Assembly (NCBI RefSeq): GCF_002179555.1
Contig: NZ_NHOU01000002.1
Span: 124,001 to 188,000 of the forward strand
DNA from: Salinicola salarius
GTDB taxonomy: Bacteria; Pseudomonadota; Gammaproteobacteria; Pseudomonadales; Halomonadaceae
Length of the DNA stretch: 64,000 nt
Direction of reading: 5' to 3'
Positions 50,794 through 59,596 of the stretch are shown piece by piece. The position numbers were made by a program, and so were the translations under genes. The first letter of the stretch is position 1. The number at the start of each line of letters is the position of its first letter. The notes below the pieces were generated by a model, which had not been told where the DNA came from, ran no database searches, and was given only the letters and a program-made list of their open reading frames with translations.

Positions 50794-50851
50794 AAAGTGT
50801 TTCATGCGGTATCTCTGCGCGCTACGGCTTAGGTCGCGAGTCGACAAACAG
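50794..50851. repeat. Intergenic repeat element, copy 2 (prmA-dusB gap)
   Basis: AAAGTGTTT (50794-50802) is followed 27 bp later by TAGGTCGCGAGTCGACAAAC (50830-50849, then AG). The first copy in the rng-maf gap has the same two blocks at nearly the same spacing (24442-24450 and 24480-24501). The rest is diverged. The 194-bp gap has no gene. Confidence 0.5.
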
Positions 50852-50915
50852 CGCTTCAACAACGCCGGGGTGATCGGTATCATAGCCTCCCCGTTTTGCC
50901 TGAGCCTCTGTAACG

Positions 50916-51950
50916 ATGCGTGATTTGGTGTCACCGCAGACCGATCGCCCGTTACCCCGCATCGGCCATCACACGCTACCCAACCGCGTGATTCTGGCCC
51001 CCATGGCCGGGGTAACCGATCGCCCTTTCCGACAGCTTTGCCGCGAGCTGGGCGCCGGGCTGGTGGTGTCGGAAATGGTGACCTCCGACAGTCGGCTGTG
51101 GCATACCCGCAAGTCTCGCCAGCGCATGATCCATCGCGGCGAGCCGGGGCCACGTTCGGTACAGATCGCCGGCGGCGACCCGCAGATGCTCGCCGAAGCC
51201 GCACGACTCAACGCCGAAGCCGGCGCCGAGATTGTCGACATCAACATGGGCTGCCCGGCCAAGAAAGTCTGCAACAAGGCGGCGGGCTCTGCCCTGCTGC
51301 GAGACGAGAAGCTGGTCGCGGAGATTCTCGACGCCGTGGTGGCGGCAGTCGACATCCCGGTCACGCTGAAGATTCGCACCGGCTGGTGTGCCGAGAGCCG
51401 CAACGGGGAACGTGTCGCCAGGCTTGCCGAGGACGCCGGCATTGCCGCGCTCGCCGTGCATGGCCGGACCCGCGAGCAGCGTTATACCGGGACGGCCGAA
51501 TACGACACCATCGCCGCCATCAAGCAGCAGGTGTCGATACCGGTCTTTGCCAACGGGGACATCACGACGCCGCAACGCGCCGCCGAAGTACTGGCCTACA
51601 CCGGCGCCGATGCGGTGATGATCGGCCGCGGTGCCCAGGGCAACCCGTGGCTGTTCAGAGAGATCGAGCATTACCTGCGTACCGGCCGCGAACATGCGCC
51701 GCCCAGCGCGGAAGAGATCGCCACCACCATGCAACGTCACCTGCGCGCGCTGCATGAGCATTACGGCGACTATCTCGGCGTCAGAGTCGCCCGCAAGCAT
51801 GTCGGCTGGTATCTCGCCGCGCGTGACCCCGGCCGCGAACACCGTGCCCGTTTCAATCGTCTCGAGCAGGCCACGCAACAATTCGAGTTTCTCCATGAAC
51901 TCTTTCGCGGTGACGCCGCCGCGATCGGTAACGGAACCCACGCAGCATGA
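50916..51950 (+). CDS. dusB: tRNA-dihydrouridine synthase B
   Basis: FMN-dependent enzyme reducing uridine to dihydrouridine in the tRNA D-loop. The 344-residue TIM-barrel protein has the FMN motif APMAGVTDRPFRQLCRELGA, catalytic Cys113 in INMGCPAKKVCNKAAGSAL, and NGDITTPQRAAEVLAYTGAD. It overlaps fis by 4 bp, forming the classical dusB-fis operon, so dusB expression is expected to follow growth-rate control of fis. TATCAT lies about 38 bp upstream as a possible -10. Confidence 0.95.
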   Translation: MRDLVSPQTDRPLPRIGHHTLPNRVILAPMAGVTDRPFRQLCRELGAGLVVSEMVTSDSRLWHTRKSRQRMIHRGEPGPRSVQIAGGDPQMLAEAARLNAEAGAEIVDINMGCPAKKVCNKAAGSALLRDEKLVAEILDAVVAAVDIPVTLKIRTGWCAESRNGERVARLAEDAGIAALAVHGRTREQRYTGTAEYDTIAAIKQQVSIPVFANGDITTPQRAAEVLAYTGADAVMIGRGAQGNPWLFREIEHYLRTGREHAPPSAEEIATTMQRHLRALHEHYGDYLGVRVARKHVGWYLAARDPGREHRARFNRLEQATQQFEFLHELFRGDAAAIGNGTHAA

Positions 51951-52255
51951 ATAGCCGGCAGCCTTTAGCCCTCGATGGAGAATCCCCATCCGAGGTCGAT
52001 CCTCTTCAGATGCCCGATGCGCTGTCTCACACGACGTTGCGAGAGTGCGTCGAGCGCGTCATGGAGCGCTACTTTTCGCACCTCGAGGGGGAATCCGTCT
52101 CGAATCTCTACACCATGGTACTGGCGGAAGTCGAAGCGCCCCTGCTCGAGGTCGTGATGCGCAACGTCGAAGGCAACCAGACCCGCGCTGCCGAACTGCT
52201 CGGTCTCAACCGTGGCACGCTGCGCAAGAAGCTCAAGCAGTACGATTTGATCTAA
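51947..52255 (+). CDS. fis: Nucleoid-associated DNA-binding protein Fis
   Basis: Fis bends DNA, organises the nucleoid and activates rRNA and tRNA promoters in fast growth. The 102-residue protein has the family C terminus with the helix-turn-helix (NQTRAAELLGLNRGTLRKKL, about residues 76-95) and the dimer helices before it (ECVERVMERYFSHLEG). It starts with ATG overlapping the dusB stop (ATGA at 51947-51950). The tRNA-Leu promoter at 59237 has a GC-rich discriminator, the kind of promoter affected by this regulatory network. Its N terminus is only loosely similar to E. coli Fis. Confidence 0.95.
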   Translation: MNSRQPLALDGESPSEVDPLQMPDALSHTTLRECVERVMERYFSHLEGESVSNLYTMVLAEVEAPLLEVVMRNVEGNQTRAAELLGLNRGTLRKKLKQYDLI

Positions 52256-52456
52256 CGGTGCGATTGATCCAGCGGCGCGGTTCGATCCACCATGATGATT
52301 CGACCCAGCCGGCACGATCCGAAACAATGACACGACCGTACGACCTGACCCGAATCTCCTTCGCTTCGCTCCAGCGGAGCCTATCCGGACGGGCGATGCC
52401 CTGGGCGCCAGCCGTCTCATCGTCAACCGTCTCGCCGTAAAAAAGAGTGGACTGGC

Positions 52457-54088
52457 ATGTCTCAAAATTCTGCTTCTACTGCCCCCCGGGCCATCCGTCG
52501 CGCACTGCTCAGCGTGTCCGACAAGACCGGCGTTGTCGACTTCGCCCGTGAGCTGGCAGCTCGCGGCGTCGAGCTGCTCTCGACCGGCGGCACCTACCGC
52601 CTGCTCCAGGAAAACGGCATCGCCGTGACCGAAGTCTCGGCCCACACCGGTTTCCCGGAGATCATGGATGGCCGGGTCAAGACGCTGCACCCGAAGATTC
52701 ACGGCGGGATCCTTGGCCGGCGCGGGCAGGATGACGCCGTCATGGCGGAACACGGCATCGATCCCATCGACATGGTCGTGGTCAATCTCTACCCGTTCGA
52801 GCAGACCGTCGCCAAGCCGGACTGCACGCTGGAAGACGCGGTCGAGAACATCGATATCGGCGGCCCGACGATGGTTCGCGCCTGCGCCAAGAACCACGAG
52901 CACACCACGATCGTGGTCAGCGCCGACGACTATTCCCGCATCCTGAAGGACATGGCCAGCCATGAGGGCGGCGTCAGCCACAAGACCCGCTTCGACCTGG
53001 CAATCAAGGCGTTCGAGCATACCGCTGCCTACGATGCCGCCATCGCCAACTACTTCGGCCAGCGCGTGGGTAACGGCGAGCCCGATTTCCCGCGCACCCT
53101 GTCGTTGCAGTTCACCAAGAAGCAAGGCATGCGCTACGGTGAGAACCCGCACCAGAAAGCCGCGTTTTACATTGAATCGGGCACGGTCGAGTCAGGCACG
53201 GTCGAGCCCGGCCAGCAGGAAGCCAGCATTGCCACCGCCGAACAGCTCCAGGGCAAGGCGCTCTCCTTCAACAATGTCGCCGATACCGATGCAGCGCTGG
53301 AGTGCGTCAAGTCCTTCACCAAGCCGGCCTGCGTGATCGTCAAGCATGCCAACCCCTGCGGCGTCGCCGTGGTGCCGGAAGCCGACGGCGGCATCCGCAA
53401 GGCTTACGACCTCGCCTTCGCGACCGACAGCGAATCCGCCTTCGGCGGCATCATCGCCTTCAACCGCGAGCTGGACGGCGATACCGCCAGCGCGATCGTC
53501 GCGCGCCAGTTCGTCGAGGTCATCATCGCACCGCGCATCTCGGCGGAAGCCCGCGAAGCCGTCGCCAGCAAGACCAACGTGCGCCTGCTGGAGTGCGGCG
53601 AGCTGCCCGCGAAGAGCGCCGAAGGCTGGGACTACAAGCGCGTCAACGGCGGCTTGCTGGTACAGAGCCGCGACACCGGCATGATCGCCGCCGAGGATCT
53701 CAAGGTGGTCACCCAGCGAGCGCCGACCGAGCAGGAGCTGCACGACCTCGTCTTCGCCTGGAAGGTCGCCAAGTTCGTCAAGTCCAACGCCATCGTCTAC
53801 GCCAGGAACCGCCAGACCGTCGGCGTCGGTGCCGGCCAGATGAGCCGCGTCAACTCCGCCCGCATCGCCGGCATCAAGGCCGAACACGCCGGCCTGCAGG
53901 TCGAAGGCTCCGTCATGGCATCGGACGCCTTCTTTCCCTTCCGCGATGGCCTGGACAACGCCGCCGCCGCCGGCATCACCGCCGTCATCCAGCCCGGCGG
54001 CTCGATGCGCGACGAGGAAGTGATCGCCGCCGCCAACGAAGCAGGCATCGCGATGGTGTTTACCGGCATGCGCCACTTCCGGCACTGA
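52457..54088 (+). CDS. purH: AICAR transformylase / IMP cyclohydrolase
   Basis: Bifunctional last enzyme of purine synthesis: formylation of AICAR, then ring closure to IMP. The 543-residue protein has the cyclohydrolase domain (about 1-195, [49 protein letters not shown]) and the transformylase domain (about 200-543, [35 protein letters not shown]). It is slightly longer than the E. coli enzyme (529) owing to an insertion [12 protein letters not shown] just after the domain border, encoded by 15-bp repeats. It stands alone; a 201-bp gap separates it from fis. A heptamer array begins at its stop codon. Confidence 0.97.
   Translation: MSQNSASTAPRAIRRALLSVSDKTGVVDFARELAARGVELLSTGGTYRLLQENGIAVTEVSAHTGFPEIMDGRVKTLHPKIHGGILGRRGQDDAVMAEHGIDPIDMVVVNLYPFEQTVAKPDCTLEDAVENIDIGGPTMVRACAKNHEHTTIVVSADDYSRILKDMASHEGGVSHKTRFDLAIKAFEHTAAYDAAIANYFGQRVGNGEPDFPRTLSLQFTKKQGMRYGENPHQKAAFYIESGTVESGTVEPGQQEASIATAEQLQGKALSFNNVADTDAALECVKSFTKPACVIVKHANPCGVAVVPEADGGIRKAYDLAFATDSESAFGGIIAFNRELDGDTASAIVARQFVEVIIAPRISAEAREAVASKTNVRLLECGELPAKSAEGWDYKRVNGGLLVQSRDTGMIAAEDLKVVTQRAPTEQELHDLVFAWKVAKFVKSNAIVYARNRQTVGVGAGQMSRVNSARIAGIKAEHAGLQVEGSVMASDAFFPFRDGLDNAAAAGITAVIQPGGSMRDEEVIAAANEAGIAMVFTGMRHFRH
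53174..53218 (+). repeat. In-frame 15-bp repeats in purH
   Basis: GAATCGGGCACGGTC (53174-53188) and GAGTCAGGCACGGTC (53189-53203) encode ESGTV twice; a third, diverged unit (53204-53218) encodes EPGQQ. They form an insertion near the start of the transformylase domain. Confidence 0.85.
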
Positions 54089-54116
54089 GCCGCGAGCCGC
54101 GAGCCGCGAGCCGCGA
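54089..54116 (+). repeat. GCCGCGA heptamer array after purH, 4 copies
   Basis: Four perfect GCCGCGA units begin at the base after the purH stop TGA (54086-54088). Confidence 0.92.
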
Positions 54117-54135
54117 AAAGCAGCGTGACTGTGGA

Positions 54136-54176
54136 AACGAAGAACGCCAGCGACATTGTCGCTGGCGTTCTTCGTT
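54136..54176. terminator. Perfect 19-bp hairpin between convergent purH and gabD
   Basis: Arms 54136-54154 and 54158-54176 are perfectly complementary over 19 bp, with an ATT loop. The right end reads TTCTTCGTT, moderately T-rich, and mirrors on the other strand, so it should act as a two-way terminator. It is flanked by heptamer arrays on both sides. Confidence 0.85.
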
Positions 54177-54225
54177 CGAAGCTCGAAGCCCGAAGCTCGA
54201 AGCCCGAAGCCCGAAGCCCGAAGCT
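54177..54225 (-). repeat. GCTTCGG/GCTTCGA heptamer array after gabD, 7 copies
   Basis: Seven 7-bp units (CGAAGCC or CGAAGCT on the plus strand) end at the gabD stop codon (TGA complement at 54225-54227). Read along gabD the array is GCTTCGG or GCTTCGA and starts directly after the stop. Confidence 0.92.
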
Positions 54226-55739
54226 CAGTCTGGCTCTTTCCCCAGATCGATACAGAGGTACTTGGTCTCGAGATACTCATCGAGCCCGTACTTGGAGCCT
54301 TCGCGGCCGAGGCCGGAGGCCTTGACGCCGCCGAACGGGGCGCTGGCGTTGGAGATCAGGCCGGTGTTGATGCCGACCATGCCGTACTCGAGCGCTTCGG
54401 CGACGCGCCAGACACGCCCCAGATCCTTCGAGTAGAAGTAGGAGGCCAACCCGAACTGGGTGTCGTTGGCCATGCGCACGGCTTCCTCTTCCGTCTCGAA
54501 GGGGAATACCGCGGCCAGGGGACCGAAGGTCTCTTCGCTGGCGACCTTCATCTCCGGCGTGGCGTGGCTGACCAGCGTCGGGGAGAAGAAACGCCCGCCC
54601 AGAGAATGCTCGTGGCCGCCGAGCAGCAGCTGCGCGCCCTTGTCGGTGGCGTCCTTGATGTGATCAGTCACCTTGGCCACGGCATCGTCATCGATCAGCG
54701 GGCCGATGTTTACGCCCTCCTCGAATCCTTCACCGACCTTGAGCTCGCTGTTCATCGCGGCCGCCAGCTTCTCGCTGAAGGCGTTGATCACGCTCGACTG
54801 GACGAGGAAACGGTTGGTGCAGACGCAGGTCTGTCCGGCATTGCGGAACTTGGAGGCGATCGCGCCTTCGACCGCGGCGTCCAGGTCGGCATCCTCGAAT
54901 ACCAGGAACGGCGCGTTGCCGCCCAGCTCCAACGATATCTTCTGGATGTGCTGCGCAGCGCCGGCCATCAACGAGCTGCCGACTTCGGTCGAGCCGGTGA
55001 AGGTGACCTTGCGTACCACCGGGGAGTCGGTCATCGCCTTGGCGATCTCGCTGGCCTTGCCCGGCACGACGTTGAACACGCCACGCGGAACACCGGCCTG
55101 CTCTGCCAGTGCGGCCAGCGCGGTCGCGGAGAACGGTGTCTGGCTGGCCGGCTTGATCACGATGGTGCAGCCCGCCGCCAGCGCGGCAGCGGCCTTGCGC
55201 GTGATCATCGATGAGGGGAAGTTCCACGGCGTGATGGCGCCGACGACGCCCACCGGCTGCTTGGTGACCACGATGCGCTGCTGGTTGCTGGCCGCGGGGA
55301 TGGTGTCGCCATAGATACGCCGCGCTTCCTCGGCGAACCAGCGCATGAAACTGGCGGCATAGACGATCTCGCCCGCCGCTTCCTTGACCGGCTTTCCCTG
55401 CTCGGCGGTCATGATCGCCGCCAGCTCATCCTTGTTCTCGAGCATCAGCTCGTACCACTTCATCAGGATGTCGGCCCGCTCCAGCGCGGTGTGGTTGCGC
55501 CACGCCGGCAATGCGGCCTCGGCAGCGTCGATGGCACGCTCGGTCTCGGCGCGGCCCAGTCGCGGCATGTGCCCCAGGATCTCGCCCGTGGCGGGGTTGT
55601 CGACATCGATCTGCTCACCGCTGTCGGCGGCAACCCAGTTACCATCGATATAGGCAAACGGTCTGAACAGCGCGCTCTCTTTGACAGACTGCACCTTGAG
55701 GGACTGTGCTTTGTCGGACTGTGCTTTGTCGGATTGCAT
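54225..55739 (-). CDS. gabD: NAD(P)-dependent succinate-semialdehyde dehydrogenase
   Basis: Oxidises succinate semialdehyde to succinate, the end of GABA catabolism. The 504-residue aldehyde dehydrogenase has [15 protein letters not shown]-type segment [31 protein letters not shown], the catalytic Glu in [11 protein letters not shown] and the catalytic Cys in [13 protein letters not shown], plus the GabD-type C terminus [21 protein letters not shown] very strong ribosome site (AAGGAAGGAG, 6 bp away) fixes the start. The first 21 residues are a repeat-encoded extension (QSDKA units) not seen in typical GabD. No gabT lies nearby. Glutarate-semialdehyde dehydrogenase is a possible alternative. 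Confidence 0.88.
   Translation of the reverse strand: MQSDKAQSDKAQSLKVQSVKESALFRPFAYIDGNWVAADSGEQIDVDNPATGEILGHMPRLGRAETERAIDAAEAALPAWRNHTALERADILMKWYELMLENKDELAAIMTAEQGKPVKEAAGEIVYAASFMRWFAEEARRIYGDTIPAASNQQRIVVTKQPVGVVGAITPWNFPSSMITRKAAAALAAGCTIVIKPASQTPFSATALAALAEQAGVPRGVFNVVPGKASEIAKAMTDSPVVRKVTFTGSTEVGSSLMAGAAQHIQKISLELGGNAPFLVFEDADLDAAVEGAIASKFRNAGQTCVCTNRFLVQSSVINAFSEKLAAAMNSELKVGEGFEEGVNIGPLIDDDAVAKVTDHIKDATDKGAQLLLGGHEHSLGGRFFSPTLVSHATPEMKVASEETFGPLAAVFPFETEEEAVRMANDTQFGLASYFYSKDLGRVWRVAEALEYGMVGINTGLISNASAPFGGVKASGLGREGSKYGLDEYLETKYLCIDLGKEPD
55677..55736 (-). repeat. Four in-frame 15-bp repeats at the gabD N terminus
   Basis: Reading gabD from codon 2, units 55736-55722, 55721-55707, 55706-55692 and 55691-55677 encode [15 protein letters not shown] and QSVKE. 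The first two differ at one base. The repeats lie between the start codon and the conserved ALDH part. Confidence 0.9.
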
Positions 55740-56009
55740 GACTCACTCCTTCCTTGATGTGCTTGCCGATCGCAGGCATTCGGCCCACGCAGGCCGGTCG
55801 TTGCCGTGGTGCGACGAGCAATGAAATCGTTCATGACGACGGCGTGTGACAGTGATGCCAGTGTCACGACTCCTGCGTCAAGGATGGCGCGTTAGCGTCA
55901 CCTGTGCCAGTCACGATCGGTCACGCCGCGAGTCATTCATAAGCGCGTCATTCGTGACCGGACCGATGCCGTGGCAGCATCATCGCGATGCCACTCGGGG
56001 CCAGGGCGA

Positions 56010-56456
56010 TTACAGCTGCGACCAGAGCGTCACGCCGACGGCAATCGCGATCGCGGTGCCGCTCAGCCAGTAGCCGTTGAACCGCTGGGGCTGGCGATGC
56101 ACGTGACGCAATCCCAGCCAGGCCAGCACGATCGCCACGACTTCCACCACCGGCGCGTAACGCCCGGCGCTCAGCCCGACGACCGACACCACGAACGCTG
56201 CCAGCGCCCAGTGGGAAAGTCGTTTGCGCCGTGTCTTGCCGTCGACGCCGCGAGTGCTGCTGGCGCGGCGCTGCGCCTCGGGGCGATTGAAGACCTGGAT
56301 CGCCTGTCCGTCGCGGAGCTCGAAGCGAACCGGGGTGCCGGCGCTGGGCAGGCCGCGACCACGCCACTGTGCGAAATCGAACGGATAGCGCTTGCCGTCG
56401 CTCTCCACCTCGCCGGTCTGGGCTTCGTCGTCGAAATGAAAAAGGCGACCATCCAT
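56010..56456 (-). CDS. Small membrane protein with N-terminal cold-shock-like domain
   Basis: A 148-residue protein of unknown function. The first about 60 residues (MDGRLFHFDDEAQTGEVESD, then GKRYPFDFAQWRG) have the look of an OB/cold-shock-like fold found in several small membrane proteins, where the phrase DGxRYxF is typical. Three hydrophobic segments follow (about 82-98, 101-117 and 128-146). AAGGA lies 7 bp before the ATG at 56456. It lies between gabD and folE on the same strand, but nothing in the context points to a role. Similar proteins are often annotated as DUF1294-like, which I cannot confirm. Confidence 0.65.
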   Translation of the reverse strand: MDGRLFHFDDEAQTGEVESDGKRYPFDFAQWRGRGLPSAGTPVRFELRDGQAIQVFNRPEAQRRASSTRGVDGKTRRKRLSHWALAAFVVSVVGLSAGRYAPVVEVVAIVLAWLGLRHVHRQPQRFNGYWLSGTAIAIAVGVTLWSQL

Positions 56457-56549
56457 GCAGCTATCCTTGTGGCTCTCTTTAACGGCTCTCTTTACCGACT
56501 GGCTTTACCGGCTGGCTTTTGACGAGTGCGACGACCGACGGCGCCTCTG

Positions 56550-57107
56550 TCAGCGACCGTTGACCAGCATCAGGAACTCCTGACGCGTCGTCTGGTTCTT
56601 GCGAAAACTCCCCAGCATCACCGACGTGGTCATGCTGGAATTCTGCTTCTCCACACCGCGCATCATCATGCACATATGCTGCGCCTCGATCACCACGCCA
56701 ACACCGAGGGCTCCCGTGACCTGCATGATCGCCTCGGCGATTTCACGGGTCAGGTTTTCCTGAATCTGCAGCCGGCGGGCATACATATCGACGATCCGTG
56801 CGAACTTCGACAGCCCCAGCACCTTGCCCTGGGGCAGATAGGCAATGTGGCACTTGCCGATGAACGGCAGCACGTGATGCTCGCACATCGAATACATCTC
56901 GATGTCCTTGATCAGCACCATTTCATCGGTATCGGAAGCGAAGACCGCGCCATTGACCAGTGTCTCCAGCGACTGGCTGTAGCCCTGGGTCAGGAACTGC
57001 ATAGCCTTGGCGGCACGCATCGGGGTATCGCGCAGGCCCTCGCGCTGGGGATCTTCTCCCAGCTTCTCGAGAATCCCGTGGAAGTGGCCTGCCAGTTGCT
57101 CTGTCAT
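56550..57107 (-). CDS. folE: GTP cyclohydrolase I
   Basis: Converts GTP to 7,8-dihydroneopterin triphosphate, the entry to folate (and queuosine) synthesis. The 185-residue protein has zinc ligands Cys75 and His78 ([11 protein letters not shown]) and Cys146 ([12 protein letters not shown]), equal to E. coli Cys110, His113 and Cys181, and the [20 protein letters not shown] segment. The zinc-dependent (FolE1) class is therefore clear. It is shorter than E. coli FolE (222) at the N terminus. AAGG lies about 8 bp before the ATG. Confidence 0.96.
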   Translation of the reverse strand: MTEQLAGHFHGILEKLGEDPQREGLRDTPMRAAKAMQFLTQGYSQSLETLVNGAVFASDTDEMVLIKDIEMYSMCEHHVLPFIGKCHIAYLPQGKVLGLSKFARIVDMYARRLQIQENLTREIAEAIMQVTGALGVGVVIEAQHMCMMMRGVEKQNSSMTTSVMLGSFRKNQTTRQEFLMLVNGR

Positions 57108-57220
57108 GTTGCTGCCTTGTCTATCGGTATCGTCATCGAATGCTCGCGGCCGCGATCACATTCGGCCCCCAAATCGGTGTCAGCCGATTCTAGCGAAACT
57201 CCGGCGGCACCACTATCTCG

Positions 57221-57292
57221 TCGATCCAGGCAATTGCGTCGATACGGACAATTTCGCCGACACAGACAGTCTCTTCGATACGGACAATTCGC
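57221..57292. repeat. Degenerate 18-bp tandem repeat in the folE-srkA gap
   Basis: Four units of 18 bp begin at 57221, 57239, 57257 and 57275. The second and fourth share TCGATACGGACAATT exactly; the first differs at two or three positions and the third is diverged. The 236-bp gap has no gene. Confidence 0.7.
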
Positions 57293-57343
57293 ATCGCGAC
57301 TCGCCACGGGGCGAGTCGCGCACTTCGACAGGACGCTAGCCGA

Positions 57344-58330
57344 TCAGGCCAGCCAGCGCGGCGAGTCGAGGGCCACGCGTTGCTGTTCGAGATGGCGAAT
57401 ATGCTGATCCCAGTAGCCGCTCTCGGCGACGTAAGGGAAGGCTCGGGGAAACGCAGGATCTTCCCATCGCGCCGTCACCCAGGCACTGTGACGAATCAGG
57501 CGCAAGGTTCGCAGGGCCTCGATCCAATCGAGCTGGCGGCGGTCGAATTCGCGGGTCATCTCGTAGCCTTCGATGATTTCGGACAGCTGCATCTGCCACT
57601 CTTCGGGAAACTGGGCGGTCAGCAGCATCCACAGATCCTGCACCGCCGGCGCCATCAGGCAGTCATCGAAGTCGACCAGAGAGAACTGCTCGTCACGCCC
57701 CAGCATATTGCCGAGGTGACAGTCGCCGTGAACGCGCTGCATCGCGCTGTCCGGCCAGGCGTGATCCGCCAGCAGCGGTAGTAGCGAATCGATTACGCGG
57801 TCGTAGGTCTTGCGCTGTCGAGCATCGAGCCAGCTCGCCTGGAGAACTCGGCTGCGACTCTCCTCGATCATCGTGTTCGGATCGAGCCGCAGCCGATACC
57901 GGAAAGGCTGGCGAGCCCCGACCTCATGGACCCGGCCGATCAGTTCGCCGAGAGCAAAGAGATGCGCCGGGTCTTCGAGCTCCGGGGCCTGGCCGACGAC
58001 ATGCGCGAACAGGGCAAAGCGGAAACCCTCGAAGTGATGCAGCGTCCGACCCGTATCGTCTGCCCAAGGCGCCCCCACCGAGATCGACTCCGCCGCGAGC
58101 GCCTGCAGAAATTCATGCTCTTCGAGAATCTGCTCGTCGCTCCAGCGCTCCGGGCGATAGAACTTCACCACCCAGCGGCGGCGGTCGTCGTCGGTCAACG
58201 AGTAGACACGATTCTCGTAGCTGTTGAGCGCGAACGGCTCGCCGGGCAACCAGAAGCCGAGCGACTCGACGGCCTCGACGACCCGCTGCGGCGTCAATGT
58301 CTCGAACGGATGCAGGGAAACGGCGCTCAT
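57344..58330 (-). CDS. srkA: Stress response kinase A (SrkA/RdoA/YihE)
   Basis: A 328-residue protein kinase of the aminoglycoside-phosphotransferase fold, which in E. coli protects against stress-induced, MazF-linked death. Catalytic Asp203 is in HGDCHLGN (201-208), and the metal-binding DFDD is at 220-223, equal to E. coli Asp201 and Asp217. The N-terminal SYENRVYSLTDDDRRRWVVKFYRP gives the nucleotide-binding lysine (Lys56). The length equals E. coli SrkA. The gene is on the minus strand between comF and folE; the usual downstream dsbA is not present. Confidence 0.93.
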   Translation of the reverse strand: MSAVSLHPFETLTPQRVVEAVESLGFWLPGEPFALNSYENRVYSLTDDDRRRWVVKFYRPERWSDEQILEEHEFLQALAAESISVGAPWADDTGRTLHHFEGFRFALFAHVVGQAPELEDPAHLFALGELIGRVHEVGARQPFRYRLRLDPNTMIEESRSRVLQASWLDARQRKTYDRVIDSLLPLLADHAWPDSAMQRVHGDCHLGNMLGRDEQFSLVDFDDCLMAPAVQDLWMLLTAQFPEEWQMQLSEIIEGYEMTREFDRRQLDWIEALRTLRLIRHSAWVTARWEDPAFPRAFPYVAESGYWDQHIRHLEQQRVALDSPRWLA

Positions 58331-58371
58331 ACGGACCTCGACTGACGGCGGAGTTGCATGCGCGCATGCTA

Positions 58372-59127
58372 TCAGATTCGTGCCGAGGGCGTACGCGCGA
58401 AGGCCAGCACCGTGACCCGCCGCGCCCCCGCTTCCCGGCAGGCGATCGCCAGCGACTCCAGCGTCGCGCCGGTGGTCATCACGTCATCGACGACCACGAC
58501 CGCCGGCGGTAACGGCTGGGCCACGGTGAACGCACGCTTCACATTGCGCCGCCGAGAGAGGCGGTCCAGGCCACGCTGGGATGGCGTCTCGCGCCGTCGT
58601 TCGGCCTCGATCACCGGCATTTTCAACCGCGCGGCCAGACGCTTCGTCAGCCACGCCGTGTGGTCGAATCCACGCTCCCGGGTCCGCTCGCGGTGACCGG
58701 GGACACCGATCACCGCCTCGCCGACATCGGGCGATCGGCTCAGGGTGGCAAGCATGAGTTGAACCAGCACCTCGCCAGCCCTCGCATCCGCCGAGAACTT
58801 GTAGCGCTGTATCAGACGAGCCACCCGCGACTCGTAGCGCAGCGGCACCCACGCGGCCTGCTGCGCGGGGGGATGCTTCAAGCATCGCCCACACTGGCGC
58901 GGCGCTGACGACGCAGAGGAGAGCATCGGCAGCGGTTCGGCGCAGAGAGAACAAGCGCTCTGGTTCCAGGGCATATCCGCAAAGCACTCGACGCACCAGG
59001 GCGAACCGCCAGCGACGGCCGTATGGCAAAAGGCACAGTAACCCGGCAGCGCCCGCTTCAACTGCGCGTTGATCCAGTCCACCAATCCGCGAGCCATTGG
59101 CCGCACCACTTCCAGACGCCGCATCAT
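58372..59127 (-). CDS. comF: ComF-family phosphoribosyltransferase-like protein
   Basis: A 251-residue protein with an N-terminal four-cysteine zinc finger (YCAFC, WCVEC, then CSLC and CGRC) and a phosphoribosyltransferase fold with the PRPP-type motif VVVVDDVMTTGATLESLA. ComF proteins take part in DNA uptake in competent bacteria (in Bacillus with ComFA, in gammaproteobacteria as ComF/GntX). The start is taken at the ATG 59127, with GAGAG upstream; a second ATG follows at 59124. The usual neighbour bioB is not present. The molecular function remains unclear. Confidence 0.88.
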   Translation of the reverse strand: MMRRLEVVRPMARGLVDWINAQLKRALPGYCAFCHTAVAGGSPWCVECFADMPWNQSACSLCAEPLPMLSSASSAPRQCGRCLKHPPAQQAAWVPLRYESRVARLIQRYKFSADARAGEVLVQLMLATLSRSPDVGEAVIGVPGHRERTRERGFDHTAWLTKRLAARLKMPVIEAERRRETPSQRGLDRLSRRRNVKRAFTVAQPLPPAVVVVDDVMTTGATLESLAIACREAGARRVTVLAFARTPSARI

Positions 59128-59236
59128 TGGTATTCTCTCGACTGCTCCGCTCTCGATCATCTCAATGATGATGTCGACCGCGGCGGCGAAAACTGAAGCG
59201 CCGGCAGCTAGCCACCAGGGTTCGATCGAGCAACGA

Positions 59237-59264
59237 TTGACATCGATGAAGCCGCCAGTACAAT
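59237..59264 (+). promoter_or_regulatory. Near-consensus sigma-70 promoter of tRNA-Leu
   Basis: A perfect TTGACA (59237-59242), a 16-bp spacer and TACAAT (59259-59264) precede the tRNA by 18 bp. The following GAGCGCGCC is a GC-rich discriminator typical of stringently controlled stable-RNA promoters. The start is predicted near 59271. Confidence 0.85.
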
Positions 59265-59282
59265 GAGCGCGCCTATCGAATT

Positions 59283-59367
59283 GCGGATGTGGTGGAATTG
59301 GTAGACACGCTAGATTTAGGTTCTAGTGCCGAAAGGTGTGGGAGTTCGAGTCTCCCCATCCGCACCA
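59283..59367 (+). tRNA. tRNA-Leu (anticodon UAG)
   Basis: An 85-nt tRNA with acceptor stem GCGGATG / CATCCGC, encoded CCA end (59365-59367), the long variable arm of class II tRNAs, and T-loop GTTCGAGTC. The anticodon loop TTTAGGT carries TAG at 59317-59319, so it reads CUA and by wobble other CUN codons. The terminal A73 discriminator before CCA fits tRNA-Leu. Confidence 0.97.
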
Positions 59368-59409
59368 AGCAAGTTTCCTGACTCTCCTCTGAAGTAACGC
59401 CAATCCCGA

Positions 59410-59432
59410 AAAGCCAGCATCCAAGCGGCTTT
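59410..59432 (+). terminator. Weak hairpin after tRNA-Leu
   Basis: AAAGCC (59410-59415) and GGCTTT (59427-59432) can form a 6-bp stem with an 11-nt loop, about 45 bp past the tRNA. No T-run follows. Confidence 0.3.
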
Positions 59433-59484
59433 ACCGCCCTGATCGCACTAGATCAATCTGGTTCATCCCATCTCGCGCGGTACA

Positions 59485-59500
59485 TCGATATGTATATCGA
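59485..59500. promoter_or_regulatory. 16-bp palindrome downstream of tRNA-Leu
   Basis: TCGATAT-GT-ATATCGA is a perfect 7-bp inverted repeat in an AT-rich pocket about 97 bp beyond the stop of the unknown membrane protein (59597). It may be an operator or structural site; no function is assigned. Confidence 0.4.
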
Positions 59501-59596
59501 AAGTTCGTGTGTACAAGCATGCGCTGGGGAACGCTATGGAGCGCTCGCGGTGCCAGAGGCGACCGAGCCCGCCATACTCTTCCGCTCGAGGAACGA

